21,712 bases of DNA from Coriobacteriaceae bacterium (GTDB lineage: Bacteria; Actinomycetota; Coriobacteriia; Anaerosomatales; D1FN1-002). A program made the position numbers and the translations under genes. The notes under the pieces are model-generated. The model was not told where the DNA came from and ran no database searches. It saw nothing but the letters and a program-made list of their open reading frames with translations. The stretch covers positions 1 through 21,712 of the forward strand of contig PNNM01000009.1 in the NCBI GenBank assembly GCA_013824215.1. The letters run 5' to 3'. The number at the start of each line of letters is the position of its first letter. The first letter of the stretch is position 1. This document shows positions 8,199 through 13,599 of the stretch, piece after piece.

Positions 8199-8948
8199 CT
8201 AGCCGGCCGCCGGGTCCTCGTCGGTCGCGCCGAGGCGCTCGATGAGGCCCGCCGAGTACATGCCGTAGAGGATCTTGGCGGTCTCGAAATCGTTGTAGCC
8301 GGTCAGCTCGACCAGTTCCCGCGCGGAGCGCCCGCCGTGCAGGAAGCAGAGCAGCATCCACTCCTTGGGCTTGAGGTGGATCTCCATCGACTTGTCGCCC
8401 GGGCCGGAGCCCATGATGAACTGCGCATCCAAGGAGGGGATCTTCTGCCGGATGCGACCCCACAGCTCGAGGCGCCGCGAGGCCTCCATGATTACGTTCT
8501 CCACCGAGACCGAGATGCCGATGTCCTCGTCGTCGCAGGTCTCGTCGGGCTCGAAGCGCAGTTGGCCGTCCTCCCAGCGGAAGAGGTCGAACAGCGTGTC
8601 GTTGATCTGGTCGCCGATGAAGGTCTCCAAGACCTTGCTGTCCAGGTAGCCCTCGTCGACGAGGATCTGGCCGAGCCTGCGGCCCGCCTTCTCCTTCTTC
8701 TGGATCTTCTGCAGGCCGAGCGCCTGCCGCAGCTGCTTCTCCGAGATGACACCGGCCTTGACGAGCCTGCGCCCCAGAGACTCGCGGTTCCAGTTCGAGG
8801 ACGCGAAGAAGACACGGCCCTTCTTGAAGCAGATCAGCCCCTCGGCGTCCCCGCTCTCCATGTGGAGCGTGCCGGTCTTCCGCCCGCTCTCGAGCAGACG
8901 GAACATGTCCGACAGTGAGAAGTCCTTGAGGTTGCCCTCGAGCGCCAC
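8199..8948 (-). CDS. PATAN (DUF4388) domain protein, first gene of chemosensory operon
   Basis: A 249-residue protein. The start EGNLKDFSLSDMFRLLESGRKTG is the hallmark of DUF4388/PATAN. It continues to about residue 135, including paired helical segments LGRRLVKAGVISEKQLRQAL (58-77) and RLGQILVDEGYL (91-102) and then FRWEDGQLRFEP. A C-terminal winged-helix-like part (about 190-240) follows. The GTG at 8948 is chosen over an open upstream extension because AGGGAGGA lies 7 nt before it and similarity starts at residue 3. PATAN proteins in cyanobacteria are known to bind the pilus motor PilB; here the operon encodes a PilB-like protein, so a direct interaction is a natural hypothesis. No membrane segment; cytoplasmic. 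Confidence 0.9.
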   Translation of the reverse strand: MALEGNLKDFSLSDMFRLLESGRKTGTLHMESGDAEGLICFKKGRVFFASSNWNRESLGRRLVKAGVISEKQLRQALGLQKIQKKEKAGRRLGQILVDEGYLDSKVLETFIGDQINDTLFDLFRWEDGQLRFEPDETCDDEDIGISVSVENVIMEASRRLELWGRIRQKIPSLDAQFIMGSGPGDKSMEIHLKPKEWMLLCFLHGGRSARELVELTGYNDFETAKILYGMYSAGLIERLGATDEDPAAG

Positions 8949-8964
8949 GAGCGGGTCCTCCCTA

Positions 8965-8985
8965 CCGCGGCCGCAACGGCCGCGG
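8965..8985 (-). other. GC-rich hairpin in the leader of the chemosensory operon
   Basis: A perfect 9-bp inverted repeat (ccgcggccg / cggccgcgg) with a 3-nt loop, ending 5 bases upstream of the AGGGAGGA ribosome-binding site of the PATAN gene. It is not followed by a T-run, so it is more likely an mRNA leader structure than a terminator. Confidence 0.6.
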
Positions 8986-9000
8986 GCAGGCGACAACGAA

Positions 9001-9016
9001 GCGGCCCCAAGGCCGC
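9001..9016 (-). terminator. Short hairpin downstream of the RDD gene (terminator or 5' leader structure)
   Basis: A 6-bp inverted repeat (gcggcc / ggccgc, 4-nt loop). On the minus strand it is followed by a moderately T-rich stretch (TTCGTTGT), so it could end transcription from the RDD/URO-D pair. It also coincides with the predicted transcript start of the chemosensory operon and could instead be the first structure of that leader. Confidence 0.4.
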
Positions 9017-9022
9017 CTCACA

Positions 9023-9031
9023 ATCCTATCA
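9023..9031 (-). promoter_or_regulatory. Predicted extended -10 promoter of the chemosensory operon
   Basis: The minus strand reads TGATAGGAT, i.e. a TGn extension plus the -10-like TAGGAT. No good -35 is visible. A start about 7 nt downstream (near 9016) would give a leader of about 68 nt holding both hairpins. Confidence 0.4.
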
Positions 9032-9085
9032 CGGCAGGAAGAGGCTGCGCAGGACGGGCGATGGCGCCCCCGGGGGTGCCGAGAA

Positions 9086-9454
9086 CTAGCGGACATCCGG
9101 CTCGTCGCACGCGACGACCCGCAGCCCGGAGAGGCGCTCCGAGCGCGTGACCGCCCAGACGGCCGCCCTGCGGACACCGGGCCTGCCCTGTGCGAACCCG
9201 AGATCGAACAGGTACATGCCGGGGGTGCGGCCCAACCCCACGGCCGTGAGTGCGGTATAGAGCCACCATCCGGACACGAGCGCGGCGAGCACCAGGGTGA
9301 TGAACACGGGCATCGGCACGCTCGCCCGCACGATCGGGAAGGGGAAGGCGAGCATCGCCAACACGGCGCCGGCGCCGAAGTCGGCGAGCTGCGCCAGCCT
9401 CATCGAGCGCCTCTCGGCGGTCCCTGCCGGACGGTAGTCGGAGATACGGCTCAC
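9086..9454 (-). CDS. RDD-family-like small membrane protein
   Basis: A 122-residue protein with two hydrophobic segments (about 28-43 and 48-70). The pattern RLAQLADF (R19, A21, D25) at the first segment and GRTPGMYLFDLGF (75-87) after the second match the RDD family, whose members are small integral membrane proteins of mostly unknown function. The start is the GTG at 9454, overlapping the upstream TGA as GTGA; an in-frame ATG follows at residue 18. The C-terminal tail (88-122) is basic and cytoplasmic by prediction. Coupling to the URO-D-like gene suggests a shared process, but no function can be named. Confidence 0.65.
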   Translation of the reverse strand: MSRISDYRPAGTAERRSMRLAQLADFGAGAVLAMLAFPFPIVRASVPMPVFITLVLAALVSGWWLYTALTAVGLGRTPGMYLFDLGFAQGRPGVRRAAVWAVTRSERLSGLRVVACDEPDVR

Positions 9455-10341
9455 CGCGCCCCCTCGCCTGCCGAGGCGACCGCCGCGCGGGCCGCGGCGA
9501 GGGCGCTGACGAAGACATCCAGTTCCTCGGGCGTCGCCAGCCCCCCGTCGTCGGCAAGCAGCAGTCCGCCGGCGCTCGCGAGCACCCCCGCGCGGGATCC
9601 CGCGGCCACGGCCCCTGGAGCGCCGCGCGAGATGTCCGTGGTCAGGAGAGACCCGACCACGGCGAGCCCCGCCGTGCGCGCCGCCCGGAAGAGCTGCTCG
9701 AAGGCCTGCCACCCCAGACCCCCTCCGACGTGCACGGCACTGAAGCCGGATCGCTTGGCGGCGGGCAGGAATGCGCGGACGTCGCCGTCCGAATGCAGGA
9801 CGCAGGGCAGATCGGCCTCCCGGGCCGCCTCCACGATGCGCGCCAGACGCGGGAACAGCTCCTCGAACGCGTAGTCGGGCGGGACGAGCGGACCCGTCGT
9901 GCCAGCCAGGTCCTCCGCGATGACCAGCACCGATGCCCCGGCCGCCGTTCCCCGCTCGAGTCCCTCGAGCGCGGCGAGCACGCCGTCGTCGAGCAGCGGA
10001 ACCAGCGCCTCCGGCTCGCCCGCGACGGACCGCAGGCCCTCGGTCCATCCTCGCTCCTCGAGCAGGCGCCCCAAGGGGCCGGCGACGGACCACATGACCG
10101 CCGCCCCGGCGGCGCGCACCGACTCGGCAGCATCCGCGGCATCGTCGGAGCCGGCCGCCACGAAGGCGAAGTCGAGCGAGAGGGAGGCGCAGACCGCGCC
10201 CAACGGGTGCCGGTCAGCAGCGCGCGCGCGGGCGGCCAGCGCCTCCGGGGCGACGAACGTGAGCCCCGAGGCGACCGAGGCCTTCGCCGCGCCGGCCAGA
10301 GCCAGGGTGGTGCGCGCTTCCGCGCGTGCGTCGAGTGCCAT
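9451..10341 (-). CDS. Uroporphyrinogen decarboxylase (URO-D)/MtaA-superfamily protein
   Basis: A 296-residue TIM-barrel-type protein, shorter than typical URO-D (about 340). Key similarities: IAEDLAGTTGPLVPP (141-155) then FEELFPRLARIVEAAREADLP, and the HSDGD motif (183-187) found in the corresponding strand of URO-D-like methyltransferases; NH2-terminal conservation is low. True haem-pathway activity is doubtful because the N-terminal URO-D substrate motifs are not evident. A corrinoid- or methyl-transfer role in the style of MtaA is an alternative. The ATG at 10341 is the first plausible start, though without a strong Shine-Dalgarno. A LexA box lies 26-39 bp upstream, so SOS effects on this gene are possible. 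Confidence 0.75.
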   Translation of the reverse strand: MALDARAEARTTLALAGAAKASVASGLTFVAPEALAARARAADRHPLGAVCASLSLDFAFVAAGSDDAADAAESVRAAGAAVMWSVAGPLGRLLEERGWTEGLRSVAGEPEALVPLLDDGVLAALEGLERGTAAGASVLVIAEDLAGTTGPLVPPDYAFEELFPRLARIVEAAREADLPCVLHSDGDVRAFLPAAKRSGFSAVHVGGGLGWQAFEQLFRAARTAGLAVVGSLLTTDISRGAPGAVAAGSRAGVLASAGGLLLADDGGLATPEELDVFVSALAAARAAVASAGEGAR

Positions 10342-10366
10342 GGAGTCATCGTAGCACCCGGGAGTG

Positions 10367-10380
10367 CGAACGCTTGTTCG
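10367..10380. promoter_or_regulatory. Perfect LexA/DinR (SOS) operator, distal box
   Basis: The sequence CGAACGCTTGTTCG is an exact CGAAC-N4-GTTCG palindrome, the known operator of Gram-positive and actinobacterial LexA. It lies in the divergent region between the URO-D-like gene (minus) and the small plus-strand gene, and centres 41 bp from the second box. Confidence 0.85.
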
Positions 10381-10407
10381 GTTGCCGCCCGCCTGATACG
10401 CTCGGTA

Positions 10408-10421
10408 CGAACACACGTTCG
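10408..10421. promoter_or_regulatory. Perfect LexA/DinR (SOS) operator, proximal box
   Basis: CGAACACACGTTCG is a second exact CGAAC-N4-GTTCG box. It touches the GAGGGAGG ribosome-binding site (10421-10428) of the plus-strand gene. The 41-bp centre spacing is close to four helical turns, so two LexA dimers could sit on the same DNA face and shut the promoter tightly. Confidence 0.85.
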
Positions 10422-10432
10422 AGGGAGGCGGG

Positions 10433-10638
10433 ATGGGCCGCACACCGCGCCGCGCGGGCCGTTCGACCCGCACGGCTACTCGCAGCTCACGCGCTTCCTG
10501 CCGAATCCGGTGCGCGCCTCGTTCAGTACCACCGACGCGGGGGCAGTCCTGCCGCCCGAGCCTGCGGCCGCCACGCCGCGAGCGCGCGTGGACGTCGCGG
10601 ACGTCCGCTCGGCGATCGAGCAGGCGTGGAGCGCGTAG
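10433..10638 (+). pseudogene. Small SOS-controlled gene, frame broken by one base after the start (or sequence error)
   Basis: ATG at 10433 follows GAGGGAGG at good spacing and two LexA boxes. The ATG frame, however, reads into Arg/Ser-rich, low-GC3 codons with no family look. The next frame, open to TAG at 10636-10638, has strong coding character (third positions almost all G or C) and reads FDPHGYSQLTRFLPNPVRAS and on to AIEQAWSA. Adding one G to the G run at 10435-10437 joins both: MGPHTAPRGPFDPHGY and so on, 68 residues in total. The product has no membrane segment or known domain; Pro/Ala-rich middle, helical C-terminus. No alternative ATG, GTG or TTG exists in the coding frame near the ribosome-binding site. 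Function unknown; a DNA-damage-induced small protein by its operators. Confidence 0.6.
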
Positions 10639-10642
10639 GCGG

Positions 10643-11119
10643 TCAGAACAACGCGAAGCCCGCCGCGACCAGCTCCGTCGCACCCCAGACGATGAGGAAC
10701 GCCCCGACCACGCCGAGCGTGACGGCCAGGAACGCGTGGCGGGGGTCGAGGTCCAGAAGCCAACCGGCGCAGGAACCGGAGTACGCGCCGGTGCCGGGCA
10801 GGGGGATCGCGACGAACACCGCAAGCCCGAGCATGCCGTACTTCTCGACCAGCGGATGCGCCTTCTCGCGGATGCGCTCGAGCTTGCGATGCAGCCACGC
10901 GCCCTCCGGGATGAAACGGTAGAGCCACTCGAGGCCGTAGTAGGTCGGCCAGAAGATCAGCGTGTTCGACAGCAGGATGACCGGCAGGTAGAGCCGCTCG
11001 CCCTGCTGGATCGCCAGCGGGATCGCACCGCGCAGCTCGACCCACGGAACCAGCGTGAGCACCACGTACTTCAGGACCGGCGGCAGCGACTGCGCCCAGG
11101 CGACGACCGACTCGGTCAC
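10643..11119 (-). CDS. Small multidrug export-like membrane protein (COG2426 family)
   Basis: A 158-residue integral membrane protein with about four hydrophobic segments. Family signs are VPWVELRGAIPLAI near residues 24-37, the paired VFVAIPLPGTGAYSG motif (about 101-115) and the glycine-rich C-terminal helix. The family is annotated as putative small multidrug export protein; transport activity is inferred from annotation tradition and is weakly supported, and re-entrant motifs suggest a DedA-like fold. GTG start at 11119 overlaps the upstream stop as GTGA. Its stop is 4 bp from the convergent SOS-linked gene. Confidence 0.85.
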   Translation of the reverse strand: MTESVVAWAQSLPPVLKYVVLTLVPWVELRGAIPLAIQQGERLYLPVILLSNTLIFWPTYYGLEWLYRFIPEGAWLHRKLERIREKAHPLVEKYGMLGLAVFVAIPLPGTGAYSGSCAGWLLDLDPRHAFLAVTLGVVGAFLIVWGATELVAAGFALF

Positions 11120-11490
11120 GTGCGGATCCCTTCCCCGCCGTAGGCGGCGTAGATGCGTTCGACCTCGCCGCGCCAGAACGCCTCGCGGTCCGACGTGTCC
11201 CTGCCGAGCCGGCCGGCGAAGGAGAAGTAGCCCTCGCCGGGCAATCCCGTCGCCTTGCCGACCACGAGCGAGGCGAGCGTGACGCCGCGCGCGGCATCCT
11301 CCTCGGAGCAGACGTCGTGCAGCATGCCGAGCAGCGCACGCGAGCGCGGGAACATGCAGATCGAGCGGACGGAGTCGCGCGGCTCGCCGCGGGTGACCGT
11401 GCCGCGCGCCCGGACGGGCTCGCGCAGGACCGCCTCGGCCTTCGCGGCCTCGCATGTGCCGAGCGGGTATCCGTGGCGGGTGGCGAGCAT
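11116..11490 (-). CDS. Conserved hypothetical protein, coupled to the COG2426 gene
   Basis: A 124-residue soluble protein. Segments such as TCEAAKAEAVLREPVRARGTV near the N-terminus, then LHDVCSEEDAARGVTLASLV, GLPGEGYFSFAGRLGR and AFWRGEVERIYAAY at the end, resemble a family of small uncharacterised proteins in actinobacteria and Chloroflexota. No catalytic motif or membrane segment is recognised. ATG at 11490 gives a weak ribosome-binding site; the first part of the protein matches the family, which supports it. The stop overlaps the next gene, so the pair is probably co-translated. Confidence 0.75.
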   Translation of the reverse strand: MLATRHGYPLGTCEAAKAEAVLREPVRARGTVTRGEPRDSVRSICMFPRSRALLGMLHDVCSEEDAARGVTLASLVVGKATGLPGEGYFSFAGRLGRDTSDREAFWRGEVERIYAAYGGEGIRT

Positions 11491-11612
11491 GCCCGGGAGT
11501 ATCGCACACCGCCGGCAGGCGGCGCGTCGGGCGGCCGGTATGTGGAAGGGGTATGCACCCTTCGAGACGACGCCCCGACCGGCGCCGCCCTCCTGACGTG
11601 AGAGGAGCCGTC

Positions 11613-11858
11613 ATGGCGAGGTTCGAGAACGACGAGTCGAGGAGTCACCCGCTCGTGACCGAGATGGGCGTGGGCACCTACCACTGGTGCCGCTGCGGGA
11701 AGACGCGCACGGTCCCCTACTGCGACGGATCGCACGAGGGCAGCGGGGTGACGACGCTGGCGTTCGAGGTCGAGAGTGCGGGCACGTATGCGGTGTGCAG
11801 CTGCGGGCTCACGAAGAACCCGCCGTACTGCGACGGCTCGCACGTGGGGATCGAGTAG
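11613..11858 (+). CDS. Tandem CDGSH iron-sulfur domain protein
   Basis: An 81-residue protein with two CDGSH motifs: CRCGKTRTVPYCDGSH (about 26-41) and CSCGLTKNPPYCDGSH (about 62-77). Each has the three Cys and one His that bind a [2Fe-2S] cluster, so two redox-active clusters are expected per chain. The family is linked to electron transfer and redox or iron homeostasis. ATG at 11613 follows GAGAGGAG at optimal spacing. It is a single-gene plus-strand unit, divergent from the hypothetical gene at 11490 and convergent with ssrA, with a shared hairpin after it. Confidence 0.95.
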   Translation: MARFENDESRSHPLVTEMGVGTYHWCRCGKTRTVPYCDGSHEGSGVTTLAFEVESAGTYAVCSCGLTKNPPYCDGSHVGIE

Positions 11859-11890
11859 CCGCCGCCTTCGTCGGCCGAACGAGAACGACG

Positions 11891-11916
11891 AAGCCCGCCG
11901 GGACCCCGGCGGGCTT
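11891..11916. terminator. Bidirectional hairpin terminator between CDGSH gene and ssrA
   Basis: Perfect 11-bp inverted repeat aagcccgccgg / ccggcgggctt with a 4-nt loop. It lies 32 bp after the CDGSH stop and 11 bp beyond the tmRNA 3' CCA, so it can end both transcripts. The flanks are only weakly T-rich, as is common in high-GC genomes. Confidence 0.85.
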
Positions 11917-11927
11917 CGATTGCATGC

Positions 11928-12278
11928 TGGTGGAGGCGGAGAGAATCGAACTCTCGTCCACGACATACCCCTGGGGAGCATCTCCAGGCTCAGTCACCGG
12001 TTGAGTCTCGGCGACGGCGCTGACCGGTGACCCGCTGCGCCGTAACCATGGCGGTCCGATCTTTCACGACGGCATGCCGCCCGCGTCCGTTCGTGGCAGT
12101 CCCCTGAAATGGCGCCTTGCCGGTGACGGGGACGCGCACCGGGTCGGCGTCGCTGCTCTTAGGCAGCGAGTGCGAGATCGTTGTCGACGCTTGGCGTCGG
12201 GTACCCCTGTTTAGCGAGGTGAGGAGACCTCGACCTGCTTCTCCCCTCAGACATATCGTGTCGAAACCAGTCGCCCCC
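11928..12278 (-). ncRNA. ssrA: Transfer-messenger RNA (tmRNA)
   Basis: A one-piece tmRNA of about 351 nt that rescues stalled ribosomes with SmpB. The 5' end GGGGGCGACTGGTTTCGAC at 12278 pairs with the 3' end CGCCTCC followed by ACCA at 11928 to form the acceptor stem (one G-U pair). The T arm with GTTCGATTC is intact. A first pseudoknot can be drawn (stem CGAGGT/ACCTCG; loop CTCCT with AGGGG). The tag frame ends SVDNDLALAA followed by TAA, a typical LALAA degradation signal. The resume codon is uncertain: no Ala codon is in frame just after the pseudoknot; ACG, CCA, AGC or GTC are the candidates. The CCA end is encoded. Located downstream of smpB in the same direction. Confidence 0.96.
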
Positions 12279-12283
12279 ACTTC

Positions 12284-12312
12284 TTTCGAGTGGGCGTCCT
12301 CGACTTTGTCAA
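12284..12312 (-). promoter_or_regulatory. ssrA: Predicted ssrA promoter
   Basis: Minus strand shows a perfect -35 TTGACA (12312-12307), a 17-bp spacer and a weak -10 TCGAAA (12289-12284), ending 5 nt before the mature tmRNA 5' end. A second, better -10 (TATACT, 12348-12343) lies further upstream with no clear -35 and could give a longer precursor. Confidence 0.6.
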
Positions 12313-12391
12313 TGTGCCCGCGGCGTCGCCGCCGCATGCGGCAGTATACCCGCCTGCCGTGACATCTGACAGCGAAGCGCGTGCCGCGACC

Positions 12392-12739
12392 CTACAAGAA
12401 GGCGGCGGTCAGCCGCACGAAGATGTCGTTCAGGTACCCGCCGATCCGGGTCAGCGTCGCCACGAGCAGGAAGACCACGAGCGCGATGACCATCGCATAC
12501 TCGACCGACACCTCACCGGCCTCGTGCCTCCGTACGATCCAGTGCGCCCGCCATCCCGAGCAGAGCGCCGCGCCGCCGAACGCGCCTGCCGCCACGCCCG
12601 CGACGAGCGCGACCGCCAGCAGACGGAGGCCCGCTCGGAAGCCGTCCGCGCCAGCGAAGAACAGCGCGAACGGCGAGCCGACCACGAGGGCCGCCCCGTA
12701 CGCGAGAACGGACTCGATCCTCGGTCCCACGGGGATCAC
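12392..12739 (-). CDS. Membrane protein with C-terminal Flp-pilin-like segment, coupled to smpB
   Basis: A 115-residue protein. Residues 71-115 look like a Flp/type IVb pilin start: RHEAG then EVSVEYAMV, i.e. a glycine (G75) followed by Glu at +5 (E80) and Tyr at +6 (Y81), a hydrophobic helix (82-96) and the short tail RIGGYLNDIFVRLTAAFL. In real Flp pilins that glycine is the prepilin-peptidase site after a short leader. Here it is preceded by 70 residues with two hydrophobic segments (about 11-30 and 38-60). The GTG start at 12739 overlaps the smpB stop as GTGA; no ATG lies between the start and the pilin-like segment. Membrane location is confident; pilin function is not. Confidence 0.7.
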   Translation of the reverse strand: MIPVGPRIESVLAYGAALVVGSPFALFFAGADGFRAGLRLLAVALVAGVAAGAFGGAALCSGWRAHWIVRRHEAGEVSVEYAMVIALVVFLLVATLTRIGGYLNDIFVRLTAAFL

Positions 12740-13212
12740 TCCCCCTTGCTGCGCTCTCTCATGGCCCTCGCGACATCGCGTTCCTGGTCATGCTTGGCGA
12801 TGGCGTCGCGCTTGTCGTACAGTTTCTTCCCCCGCGCGAGGCCGAGCTCCACCTTCACGAGGTTCGTCGGGGTCAGGTAGATCTTGAGCGGCACGAGGGT
12901 GTAACCGCGTTCCTTGGTCTTGCCGAGCAGATAGCGGATCTCCTTCTTGTGCAGGAGCAGCTTGCGCGCGCGGTCGGGGTCCACGTTGCTGCGGTTGCCG
13001 TGGCTGTACGCCGCGACATGCACGTTGTGGAGCCAGACCTCGCCGGAGCGCACGGAAGCGAACGACTCGCGCAGCGACGCGCCGTTCTCGCGCAGGGACT
13101 TTACTTCCGTTCCGGTGAGCGCGATGCCGGCCTCGAAGGTCTCCTCCACGAAGTAGTCGTGGTAGGCCTTCTTGTTGCCGGCTATGAGGCGCTCGCCGTC
13201 TCCCGCCTTCAT
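12736..13212 (-). CDS. smpB: SsrA-binding protein SmpB
   Basis: A 158-residue protein that binds tmRNA and delivers it to stalled ribosomes. Family stretches: NKKAYHDYFVEETFEAGIAL, GTEVKSLRENGASLRESFA, HVAAYSHGNRSNVDPDRARK LL-type core and GLARGKKLYDKRDAIAKHD with a basic C-terminal tail that forms a helix in the mRNA path. Length is normal. ATG at 13212 with GGAGGAG about 10 nt upstream. Its partner ssrA lies one gene downstream and rnr about 2.5 kb upstream on the same strand. The stop is translationally coupled to the pilin-like gene. Confidence 0.98.
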   Translation of the reverse strand: MKAGDGERLIAGNKKAYHDYFVEETFEAGIALTGTEVKSLRENGASLRESFASVRSGEVWLHNVHVAAYSHGNRSNVDPDRARKLLLHKKEIRYLLGKTKERGYTLVPLKIYLTPTNLVKVELGLARGKKLYDKRDAIAKHDQERDVARAMRERSKGE

Positions 13213-13260
13213 GACCCTGTCACTCCTCCCGCGCCGCGATCCGCACCGGCGCCAGGGGGA

Positions 13261-13266
13261 ATCCTA
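13261..13266 (-). promoter_or_regulatory. smpB: Predicted -10 of smpB promoter
   Basis: Minus strand TAGGAT, the same hexamer as at the chemosensory operon promoter; an imperfect -35 CTGACC lies 15 bp upstream. It would give a leader of about 40 nt. The other direction of this 108-bp divergent region shows no convincing -10. Confidence 0.35.
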
Positions 13267-13320
13267 ACACCGAAGGCCGCCGGTCAGCGGCCGCGTGAGA
13301 CCCGGGAGGAGATCCTCGCC

Positions 13321-13596
13321 ATGTACCAGCAGCCCTACGTCCAGCCGCCCGCCGCCCGCAACGACCCCGACTACATCGCCTTCCTCGAGCAGCGGATCAC
13401 GGCGCTGGAGCGCAGGTTACCGAACACCAGGCTCATCGCGCCGAGCTTCTGGACGAGGATGTGGGCCGTGTTCGGCCACTACTTCGTGGCGTCGTTCATC
13501 CTCGGCATCATCGTGTGGCTGATCAGCTTCGTGCTCGCGCTCGTGTTCGGGGCGAGCATCGCCGCGATGCTCCCCCAGCTGCAGCAGCTCCAGTAG
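13321..13596 (+). CDS. Small membrane protein of unknown function
   Basis: A 91-residue protein. The N-terminus is Pro/Gln-rich (MYQQPYVQPPAARNDP), followed by a short amphipathic stretch IAFLEQRITALERRL (coiled-coil-like, about 19-33) and a long hydrophobic region (about 48-85), enough for one long or two short membrane helices, then a Gln/Leu tail. ATG at 13321 is preceded by GGGAGGAG at usable spacing. Divergent from smpB; convergent with the M42 gene, 3 bp apart, with no terminator visible between. No family recognised. Confidence 0.75.
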   Translation: MYQQPYVQPPAARNDPDYIAFLEQRITALERRLPNTRLIAPSFWTRMWAVFGHYFVASFILGIIVWLISFVLALVFGASIAAMLPQLQQLQ

Positions 13597-13599
13597 CCT

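Noticed and set aside
6757..8202. Plus-strand open frame (481 codons) opposite cheR
   Set aside because: Shadow of the CheR coding frame; no ribosome-binding site or domain.
8949..8996. Extension of the PATAN protein to a TTG at 8996
   Set aside because: It would run through the hairpin and the strong ribosome-binding site of the GTG at 8948.
8949..9085. c-di-GMP riboswitch upstream of the PATAN gene
   Set aside because: None of the conserved GEMM core segments is present; only simple hairpins are seen.
10476..11981. Long minus-strand open frame (501 codons) across the COG2426 region
   Set aside because: Runs through the tmRNA end and two real genes in other frames; no similarity.
11928..12015. 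A tRNA gene from the T-arm and CCA end
   Set aside because: The matching acceptor strand lies 340 bases away and the tag frame is present; it is tmRNA.
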